Assembly: GCA_903834845.1 (NCBI GenBank)
Contig: CAILKW010000804.1
Span: 1-37,800, forward strand
Source: an uncultured Bacteroidia bacterium
GTDB taxonomy: Bacteria; Bacteroidota; Bacteroidia; Bacteroidales; Prolixibacteraceae
Length of the DNA: 37,800 nucleotides
Direction: 5' to 3'
The position numbers were made by a program, and so were the translations under genes. A model generated the notes under the pieces. It was not told the DNA's origin. It ran no database searches and saw only the letters and a list, made by a program, of their open reading frames with translations. Of the stretch, positions 27,453 to 35,211 are shown in pieces; position 1 is the first letter of the stretch; the number at the start of each line of letters is the position of its first letter.

Positions 27453-28176
27453 TTACCCAAAAGAGTTTATTGACCTCATTGAAAGCATAACAAATAAGCG
27501 GCCAAGAATTGTAATTGACCACATAATTGAACATGGTTTTATTACGACAGAAGATTTAGAAAAAACTTATGGATATAGTCACCCACCAAGAGCAGCAAGA
27601 GATGTTAGAGAAGCAGGTATTCCGCTTGAAACATTCAAAATAAAATCCTCATCAGGAAAAGCTATTGCAGCTTATAAATTTGGAAATTTGTCAGAAATAA
27701 GAAGTGACAGATTAGGTGGCAGACATGTATTTTCCAAAGATTTCAAGAAACAATTATACGACGCAAGTAATGGTCATTGCTATATTTGTAATGGAAAGTT
27801 TGAAGAAAGACTTTTACAGGTTGATCATAGAGTTCCTTATGAAATTAGTGGCGATGAAAATGAGTTTCAGATAAATACAGATGATTATATGTTGCTTTGT
27901 GGTTCATGCAACCGTGCAAAATCATGGTCTTGTGAACATTGTGAAAATTGGCAATCAGCAAAATACATTGAAATATGTTTGAAATGTTATTGGGGCAAAC
28001 CAGAGAAATATGACCATATTACACTTGAAAAAATTAGACGACTCGAATTAGTTTGGCAAAATGAAGAAATTAATTTTTTTGAAGCTCTGAAAAAGGAAGC
28101 TGAAAAAGGAGAAATTGATTTGCCTAACTACGTGAAAGATTTATTGATAAAATATGTCAAAAATAAAGGTGTATAA
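27442..28176 (+). CDS. HNH restriction endonuclease partner
   Basis: A 244-residue protein starting at the ATG at 27442 inside the methylase end. Residues about 20-85 look like a winged-helix or specificity region (FITTEDLEKTYGYSHPPRAA). The HNH nuclease follows: C113-x2-C116, VDH (D128-H129), C153-x2-C156-N157, and a second pair C164-x2-C167, so at least one structural zinc. HNH restriction enzymes use His-Asn-His around one metal to cut DNA. The overlap with the methylase gene supports coupled expression. The stop codon lies inside the left arm (GTATAAC) of palindrome L. Confidence 0.88.
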   Translation: MKNDYPKEFIDLIESITNKRPRIVIDHIIEHGFITTEDLEKTYGYSHPPRAARDVREAGIPLETFKIKSSSGKAIAAYKFGNLSEIRSDRLGGRHVFSKDFKKQLYDASNGHCYICNGKFEERLLQVDHRVPYEISGDENEFQINTDDYMLLCGSCNRAKSWSCEHCENWQSAKYIEICLKCYWGKPEKYDHITLEKIRRLELVWQNEEINFFEALKKEAEKGEIDLPNYVKDLLIKYVKNKGV

Positions 28177-28306
28177 CATACAATATGCAATAATTGCGGG
28201 CTTTTGTGGTAGGTTGAAACATTGGGAAAGAAAGAAACATTTGTGCAACTTTGAAATGATAGTGCCTTGAAATCCTGCAACATACGCATATTATTTTTCG
28301 TTATAC
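28171..28306. repeat. att-like palindrome L (TTTTTCG type)
   Basis: Outer GTATAAC (28171-28177) is the exact complement of GTTATAC (28300-28306). Middle arms ACAATATGC (28180-28188) and GCATATT (28286-28292) pair, inner TTGCGGG (28194-28200) faces CCTGCAA (28274-28280), and the right side alone carries ATTTTTC between arms. It is a close copy of M at 34021-34153, including the loop (TTTTGTGG, GTTGAAACATTG, AAGAAACATTT). The HNH stop codon is embedded in its left arm. Confidence 0.85.
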
Positions 28307-28361
28307 GTTATGCAAACCAGACAACCCAAACGATACAATGATAAATTTGACAAAGAAATAA

Positions 28362-29808
28362 ATGGCAAAAGAAGCAACAGCGAGGATTAAAATAAACAAA
28401 TGATTTGGGCGAAAATTTCGAGAAAACCAAAAATGGTTTTGTTGATTTTTTATTGCTTGACTATTAAGGATTTCCGTTGGTTATTCTTGAAGCCAAAAGC
28501 GAAAACAAAGACCCACTTGACGGAAAAGAACAGGCACGTACATACTCCAAAAATCTGAATGTACGATATATTATACTTTCAAACGGAAATTTGCATTTCT
28601 TTTGGGACTTGGAAAAAGGAAATCCACAGCCTATTGATAAAATGCCCTCCATTGAGGCATTGCAATTTAACAGCCGACACAAACCAAATCCGAAAAATTT
28701 GATAGTTGAGAAAATAGAACATGATTATGTTGCTGTTGTTAAAATGCCGGACTATCAGGAAAAACCCGATTGGCAAAATACAAAAACCAGAATATCTTTT
28801 GAACACCAAAACAAATTAAAATTTTTACGACCTTATCAATTAAAGGCAATTCACGCTATACAAAGTGCAGTTAGAAAAGGGAACGACCGATTTTTGTTTG
28901 AAATGGCAACAGGTACAGGAAAAACATTTCTTACAGCGGCAGTAATCCGTTTATTTTTACATACGGCAAATGCAAACCGTGTACTTTTACCTTGTCGATA
29001 GATTGGAATTGGAAGTTCAGGCATTTAAAGCGTTTCGTGATTATCTTTTACCGGATTACAAAACTGTTATTTACAAACAGAACCGCGACGACTGGAATAA
29101 AGCTGAAATAGTGGTAACTACCATTCAATCGCTTTTAAGCAAAGACAACTACAAAACATTGTTTAATCCCGCCGATTTTGATTTGGTGATTTCCGACGAA
29201 GCACACCGAACCATTGGCGGAAACAGCCGCGAGGTTTTGAATTTTTTGTGGGTTACAAATTGGGCTTAACTGCAACGCCAAAAGATTATTTAAAAAAGTT
29301 CGACCCCGAAAAAGCAAAAGAAAAAGACCCACGCGAATATGAAAAACGAATGTTATTAGATACTTACAAAACATTTGGGTGCGGAAGCGGTGAACCTACT
29401 TTCCGCTATTCTCTGATTGACGGTGTAAAAGACGTGTATTTAAAAAATGCTGTGATTGTAGATGTACGAACAGAAATCACAACTTAATTATTATCGGAAG
29501 AAGGATATTCCGTATTTATAATTGATGATGAAGGCGAAGAACAGGAAGAAACATTTTTCAAACGTGATTTTGCCAAAAAATTTCTATTCGAAGAAACCAA
29601 CCGAGCATTTTGTAAGGCATTTTTCGAGAATGCTTTTAAAGCATATATCACCGACAGCGAATTGCGCGACATAATAGAAAAACGAGAATATGCCCGTTTG
29701 GCAATCAGTCCGGTACGACTGGAAATAAGCCAGGTTCCGGCACAGTGGCGGGAAATTATACCGGAGTACGTAAAAGATTATAATATTTTGAACCGTTTTA
29801 TGAATTAG
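28362..29808 (+). pseudogene. hsdR: Decayed type I restriction subunit gene hsdR
   Basis: The start MAKEATARIKINK at 28362 and the end EYVKDYNILNRFMN at 29808 are both recognisable as HsdR ends. Between them: an early deletion, an in-frame TAA just before GFPLVILEAKSENKDP (the E-x-K nuclease site), RPYQLKAIHAIQ, Walker A FEMATGTGKTF, a one-base shift near 28980 before FYLVDRLELEVQAF, DEAH in ISDEAHRTIGG, another shift near 29255 before GYKLGLTATPKDYLKKF, a TAA near 29485, and an internal deletion that removes the later helicase motifs. At least five lesions, so it is inactive. A full gene would be roughly 2.5-3 kb. It starts 56 bases after palindrome L. Confidence 0.9.
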
Positions 29809-29813
29809 AAATT

Positions 29814-30644
29814 ATGGATAAACAGCATAAAATAAAGCTTTTTGAGCAAAAACAAGTTCGTACTCACTGGGACGAAGAACAGGAAAAATGGTATTTTTCG
29901 ATTGTTGATGTTATTAGTATTTTAACAGACCAATCAGACTACCAATTATCGCGTAATTATTGGAAAGTATTAAAAAGCAGACTTTTAAAAGAAGGAAATG
30001 AAACGGTTACAAATTGTAACCAGTTGAAATTTGTTGCCGAAGATGGAAAAATGCGTTTAACTGATGTAGCTGATACAGAGCAACTTTTTAGACTAATTCA
30101 AAGTATTCCTTCGCCCAAAGCCGAACCCTTTAAAATGTGGCTTGCGCAAGTTGGAAAAGAAAGAATTGACGAAATAGAAGACCCCGAAGTTGGTTTCGAC
30201 AGGCTAATGGAAACATATCTCAAAAAAGGGTATAGCAAAGAATGGATAAATCAACGTTTAAAAAGTATTGAAATCCGCAAAGACCTTACAGATGAGTGGG
30301 ACGACAGAGGTGTAAAAAAAGGACAGGAATATGCCATATTAACTGATGAAATAACCAAAGCCTGGAGCGGTTTTACAACGAAACAATATAAAAATTTCAA
30401 AGACCTGAAAAAAGAAAGCCTGCGCGACAACATGACTAATTTGGAACTGGTTCTGAATATGCTGGCAGAAGCCTCTACTACTGAAATATCGAAAGAACAA
30501 CAACCCGAAACTTTTGAAGAAAACAAGATAGTGGCGAAAAAAGGTGGCGAAGTTGCCAAAGCTGCACGCAACCAATTAGAAAAAAATACTGGCAAAAATG
30601 TAGTTACTAAACTTAATGTAAAGAAAATTAAACCAATAGAATAA
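29814..30644 (+). CDS. BRO-N domain protein of a type I R-M remnant
   Basis: A 276-residue protein whose N-terminal part (KIKLFEQKQVRTHWDEEQEK, then WYFSIVDVISILTDQSD) matches the BRO-N/phage antirepressor-type domain; the following NYWKVLKSRLLKEG and PFKMWLAQVGKERIDEIEDP blocks are typical of BRO proteins embedded in Bacteroidota type I restriction loci. It is intact and starts five bases after the hsdR remnant. Its role in those loci is unclear; DNA binding or regulation is likely. With hsdR and hsdS/M broken it may be an orphan or simply not yet decayed. Confidence 0.82.
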   Translation: MDKQHKIKLFEQKQVRTHWDEEQEKWYFSIVDVISILTDQSDYQLSRNYWKVLKSRLLKEGNETVTNCNQLKFVAEDGKMRLTDVADTEQLFRLIQSIPSPKAEPFKMWLAQVGKERIDEIEDPEVGFDRLMETYLKKGYSKEWINQRLKSIEIRKDLTDEWDDRGVKKGQEYAILTDEITKAWSGFTTKQYKNFKDLKKESLRDNMTNLELVLNMLAEASTTEISKEQQPETFEENKIVAKKGGEVAKAARNQLEKNTGKNVVTKLNVKKIKPIE

Positions 30645-30649
30645 TATAA

Positions 30650-30914
30650 ATGCTCGATACAGAAACAAAAAAAACAAATTGACACGTGCCGCGATATTCT
30701 GGTAGTTAAATTGCCAGACCAAAAAAATCAGGTTGAACGCGTTCCTAAAAGTTTTGTTGCTACAATCAGAATTGCAGTTCCCCAACTATCCGAACAAGAA
30801 AGCATAGTAAAAGCAATAGAAGAAGAACGAGCAATAGTAGAAAGCAACAAACGGCTGATAGAAATATTTGAGGGTAAAATAAAAGCAAAAATTGCAGAAG
30901 TTTGGGAAGAATAA
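30650..30914 (+). pseudogene. 3' remnant of hsdS or hsdM
   Basis: The C-terminal helices of a type I specificity or modification subunit: IAVPQLSEQESIVKAIEEER, then AIVESNKRLIEIFEGKIKAK and IAEVWEE. The LSEQ-x-x-IV-x-x-I box ends target-recognition domains. There is no intact upstream part: the first bases (30650-30710) are out of frame and carry a stop. It forms the tail of the degraded type I operon. Confidence 0.75.
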
Positions 30915-31083
30915 GATTAATAAAATGGCTAATTAATCGAATTATTGTTATTCGTTATGGGGAATTAAAAAACATAGAGCAAAACGACAACAGATTATTT
31001 GACATTCGATTTTTGCAACAATTTGAAAGCGCTTCTAAAACAGAAAAGGGCAAAGACAATTGCACAATTAAAAAGTTAATTTT

Positions 31084-31908
31084 ATGATAACGACATTAAT
31101 AACAGGCGGAACTGACGGAATTGGAAAAGCCACAGCAAGAAAATTACTTACAGAAGGTTGGAAAGTTGTCATAATTGGTAGAAATCAAGCAAGATGTGAA
31201 ACAACTGTTTCAGAATTGAAAACGGCAACTAAAAACAACGAAATTTCGGCAATCGTGGCTGATTTATCTATTTTAAGCGATGTTAAAAAAGCAGTTGAAA
31301 AGTTTAAAAGTGAAAATAAAAGGCTTGATTTTCTACTTTTAAATGCTAATGCAATTGCAAACAAGAGAATTGTTACAAAAGAAGGTTTTGAACAAAATTT
31401 TGCATTAGGTTATTTGTCAAGAGTATTGATGATAAAATCGCTTGAAAATGTTTTAAAAAATACGTCAAATTCTCAGATACTATCAGTCATTGGTTTGGAT
31501 ACTAAACGATTAGATTTTGATGATTTAACAATAGAAAACAAATTTAGCGGTGGAAAAGGTTTAGGACGTTGGCAGTGGTCTATGAATGTTTTTACACGTG
31601 AATTTAATGAAAAAAGTTCAATTCCCTTAAATTTATATATGCCCGGTCTTGTAAAAACTAAAATTTTAGCAAATGAACCGCAACCAATGAGAGCATTTGT
31701 AAAATTGATGAATATTATTGTTGGAATATCGGTTGAAAAATCGGCAGAAAATATTTTCAATGTTTTAAATGAAATAGTTATAAACAAGAAAAAATGCACT
31801 TGTTACTCATGGAAAAAAGAAAGGTCGTTTCCAAAAGTAGAAATGAAATCCGATGACCAAAAGAAACTTTGGGAACTTACTGATAATTTGTTAAAAGCGT
31901 ACTTATAA
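31084..31908 (+). CDS. SDR-family protein lacking the usual YxxxK
   Basis: A 274-residue Rossmann protein of the short-chain dehydrogenase/reductase type, retinol-dehydrogenase-like in layout. The cofactor loop TGGTDGIG (7-14) and N87-A-N-A are in place. The region that should hold the catalytic Tyr-x3-Lys reads GLGRWQWSMNVFTREF (159-174): aligned on the F-T-R-E block, there is no Tyr and no Lys, with W163/W165 and S166 instead. It may bind NAD(P) but use different chemistry, or be a non-catalytic homologue. It is followed 14 bases later by an NmrA-like gene, likely one operon. Upstream, 30941-30960 (TTGTTATTCGTTATGG end) resembles the right arm of the L/M palindromes. Confidence 0.85.
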   Translation: MITTLITGGTDGIGKATARKLLTEGWKVVIIGRNQARCETTVSELKTATKNNEISAIVADLSILSDVKKAVEKFKSENKRLDFLLLNANAIANKRIVTKEGFEQNFALGYLSRVLMIKSLENVLKNTSNSQILSVIGLDTKRLDFDDLTIENKFSGGKGLGRWQWSMNVFTREFNEKSSIPLNLYMPGLVKTKILANEPQPMRAFVKLMNIIVGISVEKSAENIFNVLNEIVINKKKCTCYSWKKERSFPKVEMKSDDQKKLWELTDNLLKAYL

Positions 31909-31922
31909 AATATAAAAAATCA

Positions 31923-32783
31923 ATGAAAAAAATTACTGTAATAGGAGCAACCGGAATGATTGGTATTCCGGTAACAAAGGAATTAATAAAAGCAGGTTTT
32001 GAAGTTACTGCATTGGTTCGTGATGAAAATAAAGCCAAAAAAAATTTTCCGCAAGGAGTTACTTTTGTGAAAGGAGATATTGAAGACAAAAATTCAATTG
32101 TCAATTCGTTAAAAAATGCAGAAGGTGTTTATATAAATATTTCAACAAAACCGACTGACAAGGAAAATAAATTTAATCCCGAAACGCAAGGAATAGATAA
32201 TATTCTTTGGGCAATTAAACAATCACAAATTAAACAAGTTGCATACTTAGCGTCATTTTTGGCTCTCAATTATACCGGCAATTGGTGGGTAATGAAAGCA
32301 AAAAAAGAAAGCATTGCAAAAACTAAAAATTGCGGTGTTCCATACTCCATTTTTTATCCTTCTAATTTTATGGAAAATTTTGCAAATGGTATGAAACGTG
32401 GTAATAAAATAACTACCATTGGAAAATCTGAAAATAAATCGTGGTGGATTTCAGGCGAAGATTTTGGGAAACAGGTTGCAAATTTGTTTAAATTGGATAA
32501 AAGCGTAAATTCAGAATATTCAGTTCAAGGGCTTGAAGGAATGACTATGAGTGAAGCCGCTCAAAAATTTGCTGATAGTTATACAAAAGAAAAATTGTCA
32601 GTAAGTTCAATGCCTTTGGGAATTTTCAAATTTATTGGAATATTTGTTCCGCAAGTAAAATTTTTAGCAAATTTAATGGAAGTAATGTTAAACAACGTAG
32701 AAACTTTTGAAGCACAAAAAACATGGAACGAACTCGGTAAACCAACAATAACATTAAAAGAATTTGCAAGTAAACAACAATAA
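31923..32783 (+). CDS. NmrA-like NAD(P)-binding protein
   Basis: A 286-residue atypical SDR. It opens MKKITVIGATGMIGIPV, with the GxxGxxG loop at G8-A-T-G11-M-I-G14, followed by VTALVRDENKAKKNFP and FVKGDIEDKNSIVNSL, as in NmrA and NAD(P)H-quinone-oxidoreductase-like sensors. The VPYSIFYPSNFMEN block (about residues 139-152) is the conserved substrate-pocket loop. No signal peptide. Members sense redox state or reduce small substrates; none is identifiable here. It is probably co-transcribed with the SDR gene. A short palindrome follows 47 bases downstream. Confidence 0.85.
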   Translation: MKKITVIGATGMIGIPVTKELIKAGFEVTALVRDENKAKKNFPQGVTFVKGDIEDKNSIVNSLKNAEGVYINISTKPTDKENKFNPETQGIDNILWAIKQSQIKQVAYLASFLALNYTGNWWVMKAKKESIAKTKNCGVPYSIFYPSNFMENFANGMKRGNKITTIGKSENKSWWISGEDFGKQVANLFKLDKSVNSEYSVQGLEGMTMSEAAQKFADSYTKEKLSVSSMPLGIFKFIGIFVPQVKFLANLMEVMLNNVETFEAQKTWNELGKPTITLKEFASKQQ

Positions 32784-32830
32784 AAAACAAGAGGACTAAT
32801 TGATTGACAAATAAAAAAATGCCCTTAACA

Positions 32831-32864
32831 GGTAATATAACTTTCATTGCTTTTCGTTATTACC
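32831..32864. repeat. Short palindrome T, mini version of TTTTTCG type
   Basis: GGTAATA (32831-32837) pairs exactly with TATTACC (32858-32864); the right arm is preceded by GCTTTTCG, matching the TTTTTCGTTAT box of K, L, M and N. The large inner stem-loop of the others is missing, so this looks like an internally deleted relative. Confidence 0.55.
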
Positions 32865-32930
32865 AATGAAAACAAACAATAAATCAACATGATATAAAAC
32901 TGAAACAGCTGTTTCAGAATTGATAAAACG

Positions 32931-34010
32931 ATGAATAAGATAGAAAAAGAAAATATAGACTACAAAAACTTTCTTAATGAAGTTTTGCAACAAATTGATA
33001 ATGCAAAAATTCAAGCTGCATCAGGAATTAATAAAGTTACAATTGGATTATACTATTCAATAGGTAGATTGATTGTTGATAAACAACAAAAATTTGGTTG
33101 GGGTAAATCTGTTGTTGAAAAATTATCGAAAGATTTACAAAATATAACAAATGCGACATATAGTTTTTCGGAACGAAACTTATGGTCAATGAAACAGTTA
33201 TACGTTGAATATAATGAAAAACCGGAATTATTGGAATTTGTTTTAAAAGTTCCTTGGGGACAAAATATTTTAATTCTTCAAAAAATTAAAGACGGAAAAG
33301 AACAAGCATACTATTTACAATCAACAGCTGATTTTGGTTGGAGTAGAGATGTTTTACTAAATCAAATAAAAGGAAGCGCATATAAATTTCATTTGACTAA
33401 AAATAAACCAAATAATTTTGAAAAAACACTTCCTGAATTTTTAGCAGAACAAGCTGATGAAACGGTGAAAAGTGTTTATAATCTCGAATTTTTAGGATTG
33501 GATAAACCAATTCACGAACGAAAATTGGAAAAATTGTTAGTGGAAAATATTAAGAAATTTCTAATTGAACTTGGTTATGGTTTTTGTTTCATAGGTAATC
33601 AATTTGAACTTAAAGGAAATACAAAAGATTATTACATAGATTTATTATTCTATCACAGACCATTACGTTGTTTGGTTGCAATAGAGATTAAAACAGGAGA
33701 ATACAAAGCTGAATATGCAGGGAAAATGCAACTTTACCTCAATTTACTTGACAAACAAATAAGGTTGGACGATGAAAATCAATCTATTGGAATAATCCTT
33801 TGTGCTGAAAAAGACGATTTTGAAGTTGAGTATTCAATTGGCAGTTTTGATAAACCAATCGGAGTAGCTGAATATCGTTTAACAAAAGAATTACCTGATA
33901 ATTATAAAGGGAAATTGCCATCACCAGATGAATTAAGAAATGAAATCAAAAAGCGATTGGATAATTATAATTCTGATATTGATAATGACCAAAAACTTGA
34001 TAATGATTAA
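32931..34010 (+). CDS. YhcG-type PD-(D/E)XK nuclease (DUF1016)
   Basis: A 359-residue intact member. The N-terminal DUF1016_N domain (LYYSIGRLIVDKQQKFGWGK, SKDLQ, FSERNLWSMKQLY) is followed by the C-terminal PD-(D/E)XK fold: IDLLFYH (D237), then AIEIKTGEY (E252, K254), and Q267 in GKMQLYL. E-x-K with the upstream Asp is the metal site. Relatives are often found with type I restriction systems and mobile elements and are presumed nucleases in defence or DNA processing; this one follows a degraded type I locus but is separated from it by two oxidoreductase-like genes. The stop lies ten bases before palindrome M. Confidence 0.9.
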   Translation: MNKIEKENIDYKNFLNEVLQQIDNAKIQAASGINKVTIGLYYSIGRLIVDKQQKFGWGKSVVEKLSKDLQNITNATYSFSERNLWSMKQLYVEYNEKPELLEFVLKVPWGQNILILQKIKDGKEQAYYLQSTADFGWSRDVLLNQIKGSAYKFHLTKNKPNNFEKTLPEFLAEQADETVKSVYNLEFLGLDKPIHERKLEKLLVENIKKFLIELGYGFCFIGNQFELKGNTKDYYIDLLFYHRPLRCLVAIEIKTGEYKAEYAGKMQLYLNLLDKQIRLDDENQSIGIILCAEKDDFEVEYSIGSFDKPIGVAEYRLTKELPDNYKGKLPSPDELRNEIKKRLDNYNSDIDNDQKLDND

Positions 34011-34020
34011 AAAAAATGGT

Positions 34021-34153
34021 TATAACAAACAATATGCGATAATTGCGGGCTTTTGTGGTTGGTTGAAACATTGTGCAAGAAAGAAACATTTATGAAAACT
34101 TGTAACGATAGTGCTTTGAAATCCCGCAACATACGCATATTGTTTTTCGTTAT
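34021..34153. repeat. att-like palindrome M (TTTTTCG type)
   Basis: TATAAC (34021-34026) and GTTAT (34149-34153) form the outer arms. ACAATATGCG (34029-34038) is the exact complement of CGCATATTGT (34134-34143), and TTGCGGG (34043-34049) of CCCGCAA (34123-34129). TTTTTC is found only on the right side. Nearly a copy of L 5.8 kb upstream, with better pairing. Confidence 0.87.
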
Positions 34154-34292
34154 GTGAAGTTAAATATTTGGAAAGAAAAAATCCGATTGAAAAATATTTT
34201 GTAATGCGAAATAAGTAAGGAAGGTTATCACTTCAACATAATATAACGAATTTAATAGTTACTAATATATTAACAATTTAATTTTTAGACAC

Positions 34293-34724
34293 ATGAAAAA
34301 GATTAGTTTAATTTTTGTGGCTGTAATGTTTTTCAACTTGGGACTTAAAGCACAAAGCGCGTGGCAAGCATATAGTGATGCTATAATTGCGGACAAGTGT
34401 ACCGGAGGTTTTGTATTAGGTAAGGATGGTGGAATATGGGCTCAGAGCGGATTCTCACTCACAACTGCAGATCAAATTGGAATCCGCAATCTTAATGCAG
34501 CCACTGCCAGAGCAGGTGGTTTTATGCTTGCAGGAGTAAAATATATGTTCCTTAGAGAAACTGAAGATGGAGTATTAATCTTTAAAAAAGGGAATACAGG
34601 TTGTGCTGTTTGGCCTTTAAAAACTATGGTTATCGTTGCCGTACACGGACCAAATATTCAAACGCCTACATGTGTTGGTACTATTACAAAAATTGGCAGT
34701 GGTTTGAAAAGCGCAGGTTATTAA
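34293..34724 (+). CDS. Profilin-like protein with signal peptide
   Basis: A 143-residue protein. Residues 1-21 (MKKISLIFVAVMFFNLGLKA, then Q) are a Bacteroidota signal peptide. The mature part follows the profilin fold end to end: AWQAYSDAIIAD opens the first helix, VLGKDGGIWAQS is the first strand pair, RAGGFMLAGVKYMFLR (73-88) is the central block, IFKKGNTGC gives the KKG turn, and a C-terminal helix ends GSGLKSAGY. W24, Y27, W49 and Y143 match the aromatic residues that bind poly-proline in eukaryotic profilins. From memory, amoebal profilin has near-identical blocks at the start, RAGGF/LAGV, KKG and C-terminal helix. Eukaryotic profilins are cytosolic; this one should be exported. It stands alone between palindromes M and N. 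Confidence 0.88.
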   Translation: MKKISLIFVAVMFFNLGLKAQSAWQAYSDAIIADKCTGGFVLGKDGGIWAQSGFSLTTADQIGIRNLNAATARAGGFMLAGVKYMFLRETEDGVLIFKKGNTGCAVWPLKTMVIVAVHGPNIQTPTCVGTITKIGSGLKSAGY

Positions 34725-34729
34725 TATTA

Positions 34730-34878
34730 ATGATTACTGAAGAATATGAAATAGCAATAGGGACTAATTTGGGAATGTACCTTTGTAAGGAATTTTAGAA
34801 AAACATGGCCAAAAAATTTGGGTTGAAAGTGTTTTAGGAAAAAGCTGTGATTTTATTTTTTATGATTCTTTTGTGTAA
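34730..34878 (+). pseudogene. Frameshifted C-terminal scrap of a histidine kinase
   Basis: Frame 1 reads GTNLGMYLCKE, then a stop at 34796-34798. Shifted by one base, the sequence continues ILEKHGQKIWVESVLGKSCD, then FIFYDSFV and a TAA at 34876-34878. Joined, this is the G2 box and last strands of a sensor kinase HATPase_c domain (G-x-G-L-G-L, I-x-x-x-H-G-G-x-I-W-V-E-S). No kinase upstream; only the last fifty or so residues survive. Confidence 0.7.
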
Positions 34879-34894
34879 TTCTTAACAAATAAAT

Positions 34895-34925
34895 AAAAGA
34901 GTGACGGCTTCGCCGTCACTCTTTT
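34895..34925. terminator. Perfect 14-bp hairpin, bidirectional terminator
   Basis: AAAAGAGTGACGGC pairs with GCCGTCACTCTTTT around a three-base TTC loop. A-run on the left and T-run on the right fit a rho-independent terminator in either direction. It is downstream of the histidine kinase scrap and can end the profilin transcript. Confidence 0.85.
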
Positions 34926-35023
34926 ATGAAAAATAATTACGATAATATTTGGTTTTTCAAACCTATTTGGATAACTTTGGATAATTACAAAAATTAGATA
35001 AATAATTGATAACTAAAAAATGT

Positions 35024-35156
35024 ACATAACACATTATAAAACGGTCATGCAGTGCTTCGATTTGTTGATACTTTCGTTGTTCTTGGATTTGACATTTGTT
35101 TTTCAAGCCAACGCAACCACCTCATTGCATGCCGTTTATAATTTTTCGTTGTGTGG
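35024..35156. repeat. att-like palindrome N (TTTTTCG type)
   Basis: Left ATTATAAAACGG with CATGCAGTG (35033-35054) pairs with CATTGCATG and CCGTTTATAAT (35123-35142), with one bulge and a few mismatches. The right side alone carries TTTTTCGTTGT (35142-35152), matching the K/L/M box. CACA and TGTG flank the whole. The GNAT gene starts about 55 bases downstream. Confidence 0.78.
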
Positions 35157-35211
35157 CATTGAAAAATCCAAGATAACGAGAAAAAAAATTGGATTATTAA
35201 ATCTGATATAA

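Noticed and set aside
26535-28176. Assigning GATC as the recognition site of the methylase/HNH pair
   Set aside because: The methylase is Dam-like in family only; specificity cannot be read from the motifs and HNH partners occur with many sites.
35020-35211. Open frame of 63 codons before the GNAT gene
   Set aside because: It coincides with palindrome N, so the open frame is incidental.
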